From the NCBI GenBank assembly GCA_027488165.1, contig JAIYCF010000060.1, positions 1 to 7,081 on the forward strand: a stretch of DNA of 7,081 nt, written 5' to 3'. The stretch comes from Streptomycetaceae bacterium. Lineage in GTDB: Bacteria > Actinomycetota > Actinomycetes > Nanopelagicales > Nanopelagicaceae. The position numbers and the translations under genes are program-made. Each line of letters starts with the position of its first letter. Positions within the stretch are counted from its first letter, which is position 1. A model generated the notes under the pieces. The model had not been told where the DNA came from. It saw nothing but the letters and a program-made list of their open reading frames with translations, and made no database searches. Below, piece after piece: positions 1 to 5,523 of the stretch.

Positions 1-1
1 C

Positions 2-733
2 GAGATGATCCACTCGGTATTTGAACTCGGCGACACTTTGGTGCGCGAACTCATGGTTCACCGTACAGATATGGTCTGGATCGAAGGCGATAAGACCCTG
101 CGTCAGGCGTTATCGCTGGCACTGCGCAGCGGTTATTCCCGCATTCCTGTTGTCGGTGAAAACCTCGACAAGATTATCGGAATCGCTTACGTAAAAGATT
201 TGGCAAAGCGTGCACTAGATCACCACGAAGCAGAGACGACTGAAAAAGTTGAGCAACATATGCGCCCTGCTGTCTTTGTTCCGGAGATTAAGATTGCAGC
301 CGAACTTCTGAAAGAGATGCAGCGCGATCAGATCCACTTAGCGATCGTCGTTGACGAATATGGTGGTACTGCCGGAATCATCACGATCGAAGATATTATT
401 GAAGAGATCGTTGGCGAGATTGCTGACGAATTCGATGATGGCGTTGAGGCATTTACCTGGATCACCGAAGATAAGGCGCGCGCTAAGGCAACGCTTCATA
501 TCGAAGATCTGGCCGATGAATTAAAGATCGAAATCGATAAAGAAGATTTCGAAGATGTAGACACGATCGGTGGCTTGATGGCCCAGAAGCTGGGACGTGT
601 TCCGATCGCGGGTAGCACGATTTCGATGCTCGGCTGGTCGATCACCTCAGAGCGCCCAATAGGTCGCCGCCGTAAAATAAGTTCAGTAATTATTGAGCGG
701 ATTAAAGATGGCGAGGTTGATGAACATGAGTAA
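2..733 (+). CDS. HlyC/CorC family CBS-domain protein (5' partial, C-terminal cytosolic half)
   Basis: This is the C-terminal part of a CNNM/CorC-like membrane protein; the family is linked to divalent cation (Mg/Co) efflux or homeostasis. The frame is open to the left edge with a Glu codon before the first visible Met, so that Met is internal. The usual N-terminal DUF21 membrane domain must lie upstream. Numbering from the Met at 5, the start of the first CBS repeat carries LMVHRTDMV (family form is roughly MVPRTDM, so Pro is replaced by His) and continues to about residue 68. The second CBS repeat spans about 80-140, with the hallmark VVDEYGGTAGIITIEDIIEE. A CorC_HlyC domain follows (about 150-235), with a DVDTIGGLMAQKLGRVP core. 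In actinobacteria this gene usually follows ybeY and precedes a cytidine-deaminase-like gene, as here. The family assignment is firm; the transported ion cannot be told. Confidence 0.93.
   Translation, partial: EMIHSVFELGDTLVRELMVHRTDMVWIEGDKTLRQALSLALRSGYSRIPVVGENLDKIIGIAYVKDLAKRALDHHEAETTEKVEQHMRPAVFVPEIKIAAELLKEMQRDQIHLAIVVDEYGGTAGIITIEDIIEEIVGEIADEFDDGVEAFTWITEDKARAKATLHIEDLADELKIEIDKEDFEDVDTIGGLMAQKLGRVPIAGSTISMLGWSITSERPIGRRRKISSVIIERIKDGEVDEHE
711..716 (+). promoter_or_regulatory. Ribosome binding site selecting the ATG at 726
   Basis: GCGAGG lies inside the last codons of the CBS-domain gene, 9 nt before the ATG at 726 and only 3 nt before the in-frame ATG at 720. The spacing favours 726, giving a protein that begins MSNPIS. 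An upstream in-frame TTG at 693 would add residues with no visible conservation and a deeper overlap. Confidence 0.5.
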
Positions 734-1064
734 TCCTATTTCTGCTAATCACTTCGATAATCCAGAAGATCAAAAGTTAGCAACCCTTGCTACATCAACT
801 TTGGCGCGTTCTGGCGCTAAGCAGGCGGCGGCGCTTCGCGATTCAACCGGGCGCACCTATGTCGCAATTAATGTGGAATCACCAGAGCTAAAACTAGATG
901 CAGTAGAAGCAGTTTTTGTTGTTGCTTTAGCATCACAAATTTCAGGCATCGAGGGCGTTGTCTATGCAGGGTTACCTGAAGGCAAAGTTTCAGTAATTAA
1001 GCAGCACTCGCCTCTTGCTGCGCTCTTTCATATCGATGCAAGTGGAAGTGTGACCAGGGCGTAA
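726..1064 (+). CDS. Cytidine-deaminase-like protein lacking catalytic motifs
   Basis: This 112-aa protein resembles the small actinobacterial proteins annotated as cytidine deaminase between the HlyC/CorC gene and era. The segment AALRDSTGRTYVAINVESP, about residues 35-55, corresponds to the deaminase beta-strand core. It is followed by a helix rich in Ala/Val that occupies the place of the catalytic helix. Genuine cytidine deaminases have a (C/H)AE motif and a PCxxC motif that hold zinc. Neither is present, and the protein has no Cys at all, so deaminase activity is very unlikely. It overlaps the upstream gene by 8 bp, implying translational coupling and perhaps a role linked to the CBS protein. 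The fold assignment is by resemblance and context; the actual role is unknown. A catalytically inactive paralogue with a structural or nucleoside-binding role is possible. Confidence 0.75.
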   Translation: MSNPISANHFDNPEDQKLATLATSTLARSGAKQAAALRDSTGRTYVAINVESPELKLDAVEAVFVVALASQISGIEGVVYAGLPEGKVSVIKQHSPLAALFHIDASGSVTRA

Positions 1065-1073
1065 GATAGCCCA

Positions 1074-1862
1074 ATGCGTATTGTTCGCTTCTCACCAGGC
1101 CCTGAATCAGGTTTAGGTACCGACCCGCTCTTTGGCATCCTCGAAGATGACAATCAGATCAGCGTTATTTCAGGCGATCCGATCTATCACGGCGTGACAA
1201 AGACTGCAGCAAAGGTTGAGCTAACAAAGGTTCGTTTACTAGCGCCAGTTATTCCGCGTAGCAAGATCGTTGCTGTTGGAAAGAACTATGCCGACCATGC
1301 AAAAGAGATGGGTTCGGAAGTTCCGAAAGAACCAATTATTTTTCTTAAGCCAAACACCTCTGTCATTGGACCAGGAGACACAATTGTCTGGCCGGCGATG
1401 GCGCCAACGATTGATTACGAAGCAGAGTTAGCAGTAGTAATCGGTCGCGTCTGTAAAGATGTACCAAAAGAGCGCGTTAACGAAGTTATCTACGGCTACA
1501 CCCTGGCCAATGATGTTACTTGTCGCGAGCTACAAAGAAGCGATGGCCAATGGGCCCGCGCGAAAGGCTTTGATACCTTCTGCCCAATCGGGCCATGGAT
1601 CGAAACTGATTTCGTTCCCGGTACACAAAGAATATTCTCAGAAGTAAATGGTGAGATCCGCCAAGATGCAACGCTAGATCAGATGATCTTTAGCGTCGCC
1701 GATATCGTCGTCTTTGTTTCACAAGTCATGACTCTGTTGCCGGGCGATGTAATCATTACCGGAACTCCAGCAGGAATCGGACCACTTATCGAGCGCGGCA
1801 ACGTCGTTGTCGGCGTTGAAGGTCTTGGCCAACTAACAAATAAGGTGAGTGCAAAACCGTGA
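1074..1862 (+). CDS. Fumarylacetoacetate hydrolase (FAH) family protein
   Basis: This 262-aa protein has the complete C-terminal FAH fold used by FahA, 2-hydroxyhepta-2,4-diene-1,7-dioate isomerase (HpaG-type) and acylpyruvase/oxaloacetate decarboxylase (FAHD1-type) enzymes. Motifs seen are VGKNYADHAKEMG (His75, near the active site), FLKPNTSVIGPGD, DYEAELAVVIG with the metal ligands Glu116 and Glu118, NDVTCRELQ with the metal ligand Asp147, AKGFDTFCPIGPW with Lys164, and the closing TGTPAGIG at 229-236. Together these make an intact Mg/Mn site. The start is the ATG at 1074, 9 bp after the upstream stop; only a weak purine-rich sequence precedes it. The last 4 bp overlap gltX (GTGA). An FAH gene directly before gltX is common in actinobacteria, but its substrate there is not settled. 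No aromatic-degradation genes are nearby, so a general acylpyruvate or oxaloacetate activity fits better than a catabolic pathway role. Confidence 0.9.
   Translation: MRIVRFSPGPESGLGTDPLFGILEDDNQISVISGDPIYHGVTKTAAKVELTKVRLLAPVIPRSKIVAVGKNYADHAKEMGSEVPKEPIIFLKPNTSVIGPGDTIVWPAMAPTIDYEAELAVVIGRVCKDVPKERVNEVIYGYTLANDVTCRELQRSDGQWARAKGFDTFCPIGPWIETDFVPGTQRIFSEVNGEIRQDATLDQMIFSVADIVVFVSQVMTLLPGDVIITGTPAGIGPLIERGNVVVGVEGLGQLTNKVSAKP
1842..1849 (+). promoter_or_regulatory. Shine-Dalgarno for gltX GTG start
   Basis: AAGGTGAG lies inside the 3' end of the FAH gene, 9 nt before the GTG at 1859. It supports a GTG start for gltX that overlaps the FAH stop as GTGA. The resulting protein begins MSNKKVKVRFAPSPTG, the normal N-terminus for the family. 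Confidence 0.6.
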
Positions 1863-3319
1863 GTAATAAAAAAGTAAAAGTTCGCTTTGCACCTTCACCA
1901 ACCGGTGACCTACACGTTGGAAATATCCGCACTGCGCTCTTCGATTGGGCCTATGCGCGCCACACAGGCGGCACATTTTTATTCCGTATCGAAGATACCG
2001 ATACCACTCGCGTAACTGATGAATACATCCAAGCGGCAATAGATACTCTTAAATGGCTCGGCTTAAATTGGGATGAGGGCCCAGAAGTCGGTGGCGAAAA
2101 TGGTCCTTACCTACAGTCACAGCGTTTAGATATCTACGCACATTGGGCGCAGAAGTTTCTTGATCAGAAAGATGCCTATCACTGCTATTGCTCACCGGAT
2201 GAGTTAGAGGCTGTACGCGAAGCACAGCGCGCTGCCAATGTGGCTCCTGGTTACAACGGCCATTGCCGTGATTTAACAGCAGAGCAAATCGCGGCATATA
2301 AAGCGCAAGGACGTGAAGCAGTAGTCCGCATGCGCATGCCAGATGGCTCAACTACATTTAAAGATGAGATCCGTGGCGAAGTTACCTTCGATCACAAATT
2401 TGTACCTGACTTCGTTCTCGTGCGAGCAGATGGTTCACCGCTTTATACCTTGGCAGTTGCCGTCGATGATGTTTTGATGAAGGTCACCCACGTATTACGC
2501 GGTGAAGATCTTCTTTCATCAACGCCACGCCAGATCCGCGTTTATCAGGCGATGGGCGTTGCGATTGAGGATTACCCAGTCTTTGCTCACTTGCCATTCG
2601 TTATGGGTCAAGACAATGCCAAGCTTTCCAAGCGCAACGGTGAAGTATCTATCGCTTGGTATCGCGAGCAAGGTTATTTACCAGAGGCGATCTGTAACTA
2701 CTTGGCGCTGCTTGGCTGGTCACCTGGTGATGATCGTGAAAATGTCACGATGGCCGAACTCTGCGAACTATTTACCGTCGATAAGGTGCATTCATCACCC
2801 GCTCGCTTTGATATGAAGAAGCTAGAAGCGATCAACGGCGACAAGATCCGTGCGCTAACTCTCGATGATTTCCTAAAGTGGTCACTGCCATTCTTGACTA
2901 AGGCAAATGTAATTACCGGTTCTGATGCTGAAATCGCACTCGTTAAGCAGGCGCTACCGTTGATTCAAGAGCGCATCGTTAAGTTAGATGAAGTTCCCGC
3001 CATGTTGCGCTTCTTATTTGTTAAGGATTTCAAAGTTGAGGAAGCATCTCTTCCCAAGGTGACCGATAGCGCATCTAAGGATGTTCTAAAGCGTTCACTC
3101 GCTGAGCTAACACCGCTTACAACTTGGAACCACGAAAGCATTGAAGCCGCGCTTCGCACATCGCTTATCGAAGAGATGGGGCTTAAGCCGCGCATTGCAT
3201 TTGGCGCAGTTCGTATCGCAACAACTGGCAGCACTATTTCGCCACCGCTCTTTGAGTCTATGGAGTTGCTCGGAAAAGATGCCTGTCTTGCGCGAATTTC
3301 CGCGGCGATAGCGCTTTAA
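1859..3319 (+). CDS. gltX: Glutamyl-tRNA synthetase (GluRS)
   Basis: GluRS attaches glutamate to tRNA-Glu using ATP. In bacteria without glutaminyl-tRNA synthetase it also charges tRNA-Gln, which GatCAB then amidates. The protein is 486 aa, normal for class Ib GluRS. The Rossmann catalytic domain opens with RFAPSPTGDLHVGN (the HIGH motif is HVGN at 19-22). A zinc-knuckle-like insertion has Cys109, Cys111 and His135-Cys136 (CYC ... NGHC). The conserved RGEDLLSSTPRQ precedes the KMSKS loop, here KLSKR at 255-259. The C-terminal 160 or so residues are the helical anticodon-binding region. It starts with GTG inside the FAH stop. The next genes downstream are tRNA-Gln and tRNA-Glu, so the enzyme sits with both likely substrates. 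Whether it is discriminating cannot be read with certainty, but actinobacteria generally use the indirect GatCAB route. Confidence 0.97.
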   Translation: MSNKKVKVRFAPSPTGDLHVGNIRTALFDWAYARHTGGTFLFRIEDTDTTRVTDEYIQAAIDTLKWLGLNWDEGPEVGGENGPYLQSQRLDIYAHWAQKFLDQKDAYHCYCSPDELEAVREAQRAANVAPGYNGHCRDLTAEQIAAYKAQGREAVVRMRMPDGSTTFKDEIRGEVTFDHKFVPDFVLVRADGSPLYTLAVAVDDVLMKVTHVLRGEDLLSSTPRQIRVYQAMGVAIEDYPVFAHLPFVMGQDNAKLSKRNGEVSIAWYREQGYLPEAICNYLALLGWSPGDDRENVTMAELCELFTVDKVHSSPARFDMKKLEAINGDKIRALTLDDFLKWSLPFLTKANVITGSDAEIALVKQALPLIQERIVKLDEVPAMLRFLFVKDFKVEEASLPKVTDSASKDVLKRSLAELTPLTTWNHESIEAALRTSLIEEMGLKPRIAFGAVRIATTGSTISPPLFESMELLGKDACLARISAAIAL

Positions 3320-3323
3320 TTTT

Positions 3324-3341
3324 TGGGGTATTCTTACCCCT
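3324..3341 (+). repeat. Perfect hairpin upstream of tRNA-Gln that copies its acceptor stem
   Basis: GGGGTA (3325-3330) and TACCCC (3335-3340) form a perfect 6-bp stem with a TTCT loop, just after the gltX stop. The T-run lies before the stem, not after it, so this is not a normal intrinsic terminator. With the preceding T, the left arm is identical to the 7-nt 5' acceptor strand of tRNA-Gln at 3349-3355, and the right arm matches six bases of its 3' acceptor strand. It may be a processing signal, a competing fold or a relic of tRNA duplication; the sequence alone does not decide. Confidence 0.6.
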
Positions 3342-3348
3342 GTTGTAA

Positions 3349-3420
3349 TGGGGTATGGGGTAATTGGCAGCCCTGCTGATTCTGGTTCAGTAAGTCTAGG
3401 TTCGAGTCCTGGTACCCCAG
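3349..3420 (+). tRNA. trnQ-CUG: tRNA-Gln (anticodon CUG)
   Basis: A complete cloverleaf of 72 nt is visible. The acceptor stem pairs TGGGGTA (3349-3355) with TACCCCA (3413-3419), discriminator G at 3420. The D stem is GGGT/GCCC with an 8-nt loop. The anticodon stem is GCTGA/TCAGT with loop TTCTGGT, giving anticodon CTG at 3382-3384, which reads CAG codons. The T arm is CTAGG-TTCGAGT-CCTGG. CCA is not encoded (CGA follows). The first pair is U1-A72, the feature that bacterial GatCAB uses to recognise misacylated Glu-tRNA-Gln. The gene lies 29 nt after gltX and 21 nt before tRNA-Glu, with no separate terminator between them, so co-transcription is likely. Confidence 0.97.
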
Positions 3421-3441
3421 CGAAAGACAAAAATGTACTAG

Positions 3442-3517
3442 GGCCCCGTCGTCTAGCGGCCTAGGACTCTGGCTTCTCAAGTCAGCTACGAGGGTTCGAA
3501 TCCCTTCGGGGCTACCA
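3442..3517 (+). tRNA. trnE-CUC: tRNA-Glu (anticodon CUC), CCA encoded
   Basis: The cloverleaf has acceptor strands GGCCCCG (3442-3448) and CGGGGCT (3507-3513), discriminator A at 3514, and an encoded CCA at 3515-3517. The D stem is GTCT/GGAC with a 9-nt loop, one longer than in the neighbouring tRNA-Gln. The anticodon stem is CTGGC/GTCAG with loop TTCTCAA, giving anticodon CTC at 3476-3478, which reads GAG. The T arm is GAGGG-TTCGAAT-CCCTT, with a G-U pair at its base. The terminal acceptor pair is G1-U72, a wobble, where many bacterial tRNA-Glu have G1-C72. The 3' end overlaps, on the opposite strand, the stop codon and last Trp codon of the SDR gene. Confidence 0.96.
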
Positions 3518-4216
3518 ACTGTGATTGCCTAGGCCACCGTCGAAGTCGTAAGTACTTCCGGTGGCCCAGGCATTTGCATCAGATAATAAAAACTCAGTTA
3601 CACCAACTACTTCCGCAGCGGTTGCATAGCGCGCAAGTGGAGTAGCCGCTTTCCAAGCAGCAACGCCTTCTGGCCAAGCTTGATCAATTCCATCTCGTCC
3701 GATCAAACCTAAGCGCAGTCCAAGTACGCGCATTGGCGCATGTGCACGTGATGCCGAACGCGTTAAGACATCTAACGCTGCTTTGCTGGCGCCATAGATC
3801 TCATGTCCAGCGCGTGGATTAAGCGCTTCTACGGATGAGATATTTAAAACTACTTGTACTCCAGATTTAGCAGATTCATCGATGATCTCTTTTGGGGCAT
3901 CAACGTTTATGCGCATCATAAGTTCGATCTCGGCGCGCGATGCAGCAGCCGGATCTAGAATTGCTTGGTTAGCTGCGTTATTGATTACATAATCTAGCGT
4001 TCCTGCGCGAGCGAGAGCCTCTTGAACAAGTGAGTTTCCGGATTTGGTTACTGCAAGATCTTCGGCGATGACATGCAAATTTGGCCGTGCATGTAGCTCG
4101 CCAGTATTTACTTGCGCACAGACGGTGAAACCTAGTTCTAGAAAGCGATCAACATAAGCTCGTCCGATTAAGCCTGAGGCTCCAGTAACAAGAATGCTGT
4201 TGCCAGCAAAGCTCAT
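3512..4216 (-). CDS. Short-chain dehydrogenase/reductase (SDR)
   Basis: This 234-aa NAD(P)-dependent oxidoreductase has a Rossmann fold. The nucleotide-binding turn is TGASGLIG at 11-18; its glycines fit TGxxGxxG, as in extended SDRs, rather than the classical TGxxxGxG. Other landmarks are Asp53-Leu54 after the third strand, NNAA at 79-82 (usually NNAG), Asn104, the catalytic Ser128, and Tyr141-x-x-x-Lys145 in YGASK. The C-terminal DFDGG matches the classical family ending, and the length is classical. The active site is intact; the substrate is unknown. The ATG overlaps the upstream deaminase stop as ATGA, and only a weak GGA precedes it, so translation is probably coupled. The stop codon lies inside the 3' end of tRNA-Glu on the other strand. 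As last gene of a purine-salvage operon, a role on a nucleoside- or sugar-derived aldehyde or alcohol is possible but unproven. Confidence 0.9.
   Translation of the reverse strand: MSFAGNSILVTGASGLIGRAYVDRFLELGFTVCAQVNTGELHARPNLHVIAEDLAVTKSGNSLVQEALARAGTLDYVINNAANQAILDPAAASRAEIELMMRINVDAPKEIIDESAKSGVQVVLNISSVEALNPRAGHEIYGASKAALDVLTRSASRAHAPMRVLGLRLGLIGRDGIDQAWPEGVAAWKAATPLARYATAAEVVGVTEFLLSDANAWATGSTYDFDGGLGNHSW
3527..3571. terminator. Long hairpin at the convergent junction, possible bidirectional terminator
   Basis: A 13-nt arm at 3527-3539 (GCCTAGGCCACCG) pairs with 3559-3571 (CGGTGGCCCAGGC) with a single A/C mismatch. Inside it, after a 2-nt bulge, GAAGT (3542-3546) pairs with ACTTC (3554-3558) around a 7-nt loop. 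The structure begins 10 nt after the end of tRNA-Glu and is built from the last dozen or so SDR codons. There is no T-run on either side, so it would be a U-tract-less terminator, a form proposed for many actinobacteria, or an RNA-end stabiliser. Termination is inferred from position and stem strength only. Confidence 0.5.
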
Positions 4217-5511
4217 CGCAGTGGATCCAGAGCTTTAACTCGGACGTTAACGCGAGCAATTAAATCTGTTAGATCGATCTTGGTGCTGGTTCGGTTAGCA
4301 ACTACTTGATCACCAGCAACCCAGACATCGGTGACATCACCGCGACCTGCGGCAAATACTAAGAGCGCATTTACATCGTGTACTGGAGTTAGGTGAGCGG
4401 CGTGTAGATCAATTGAAATCAGATCCGCTTCTTTACCAACTTCGATACTTCCAATGCGATCGGCTAAGCCAACTGCGTGAGCTGCTTCAATAGTTGCCGC
4501 GCGCACGATCGAAGTTAGATCAACATCGGCAGGGGATTGGCGAAGGGCTACAACATGGGCGGCCATGCGCATTACCGAGAACATATCTAGATCATTTGAT
4601 GAAGAACAAGAGTCGGTGCCAAGTCCAACTTTGATTCCGGCTTTACGCATATCGTTAAAGCGTGCAAGCCCCGAACCAAGCTTTAAGTTGCTACCCGGGC
4701 AATGTCCAACTGATGACCCTTTGCTTGCTGCAATCTTCATATCAGAATCAGATAAGTGAACTCCGTGGCCGAAGATAGTTGGGACATCCAAGATGCCGGT
4801 ATCGCGACAAACTTCGGTGGGGGTCTTGCCGTAACGTGTGGCTACATCTTCGTTCTCGGCCTGTGTTTCAGAGACGTGTAAGTGAATACGTGCGCCAAGT
4901 TCTTTAGCGATGGCAGCAACCTGGGTTAAGTTTTCAGGAGAATCTGTATAAGTTGAGTGCGGCATTAAGTAAGTTGGAATGTAGGGACCGCCGATTTTTG
5001 CTAACTCATCTTTCCAAAGGTGAGCGCGCTCAATGCGTTGCGACCATTCGAGACCATCAAGGCCAGGAAAATCAAAGAAGATCGGCCCTGCAATATGGCG
5101 TAAGCCCACGCGCACCGCACCACGATGTGTGGCAACCGGATTTAAATACATATCCATCGTTGTAGTTGTGCCAGATAGCAAAGCTTCGAGTGCGCCTAGT
5201 TCGGTACCAAGTTCGCAAGTTGCTTCATCCATGATGGCGCCTTCAGCCGCCCAGACACGTTCTAGGAAACCTTGCAGATTTACACCTTCAGCCCAACCAC
5301 GCAGCAAAGACATTCCTAAATGGGTATGGCTATTGATTAAACCTGGTGCGATTAGTTTGCCGGATGCATCGTAGGTTTTAGTAGCAGCGGGTTGATCTTT
5401 ACCGATATATGCGATCTTTCCATCTTTGATACCGATCGAGATATTTTCCAATATCTCATCGCTGCCGTTAGAAGTTACCGCATAGCGCGCATTGGTGATT
5501 AGAAGATCCAT
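4213..5511 (-). CDS. mtaD: MtaD-like amidohydrolase (5-methylthioadenosine/S-adenosylhomocysteine deaminase family)
   Basis: This 432-aa metal-dependent amidohydrolase belongs to the MtaD/TrzN/guanine-deaminase group, which deaminates MTA, SAH or adenosine to the inosine form. Numbering from the ATG at 5511: a small N-terminal beta part, then the TIM barrel opening with GLINSHTHLG (metal ligands His62 and His64), PHSTYT (His185), HLHVSET (His212, Glu215), GHGVHL (His249), the typical GHCPGSNLKLGSG, and GTDSCSSSNDLDM (Asp300). The C-terminus closes with GSIEVGKEADLISID, typical of the superfamily. The metal and catalytic set looks complete. ATG at 5511 is preferred over an in-frame TTG at 5523 that abuts the upstream stop, because family members start just before LLITNA. 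It lies 12 bp after a nucleoside phosphorylase, which supports MTA or a related nucleoside as substrate. SAH, adenosine or another aminopurine or pyrimidine cannot be excluded. Confidence 0.88.
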   Translation of the reverse strand: MDLLITNARYAVTSNGSDEILENISIGIKDGKIAYIGKDQPAATKTYDASGKLIAPGLINSHTHLGMSLLRGWAEGVNLQGFLERVWAAEGAIMDEATCELGTELGALEALLSGTTTTMDMYLNPVATHRGAVRVGLRHIAGPIFFDFPGLDGLEWSQRIERAHLWKDELAKIGGPYIPTYLMPHSTYTDSPENLTQVAAIAKELGARIHLHVSETQAENEDVATRYGKTPTEVCRDTGILDVPTIFGHGVHLSDSDMKIAASKGSSVGHCPGSNLKLGSGLARFNDMRKAGIKVGLGTDSCSSSNDLDMFSVMRMAAHVVALRQSPADVDLTSIVRAATIEAAHAVGLADRIGSIEVGKEADLISIDLHAAHLTPVHDVNALLVFAAGRGDVTDVWVAGDQVVANRTSTKIDLTDLIARVNVRVKALDPLR

Positions 5512-5523
5512 GTTATCTTTCAA

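Noticed and set aside
693..725. Longer deaminase-like protein starting at TTG 693 or ATG 708/720
   Set aside because: The extra residues look unrelated to the family and deepen the overlap with the CBS gene; the GCGAGG site is best spaced for ATG 726.
2049..2351. Open frames opposite to or out of frame with gltX, the deaminase and the FAH gene (for example 2049-2351, 2502-2816, 5033-5374)
   Set aside because: All lie fully inside strongly conserved genes, have low-complexity or unnatural composition, and no ribosome site or motif.
3325..3340. GGGGTA-TTCT-TACCCC as an intrinsic terminator of gltX
   Set aside because: The T-run precedes the stem rather than following it, and tRNA genes follow at once; termination here would cut them off.
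3343..3349. TTGTAAT as a -10 promoter element for the tRNAs
   Set aside because: It abuts or enters the tRNA-Gln 5' end, so transcription would start inside the tRNA; no matching -35 was evident.
3107..3430. Open frame on the minus strand across the gltX end and tRNA-Gln
   Set aside because: It is antisense to clearly conserved gltX codons and a tRNA gene and has no recognisable domain; a shadow frame.
5512..5523. Four-residue longer deaminase starting at TTG 5523, abutting the phosphorylase stop
   Set aside because: Possible, but ATG 5511 matches where family proteins begin, and the purine-rich GAAAG lies between the two, serving the ATG.
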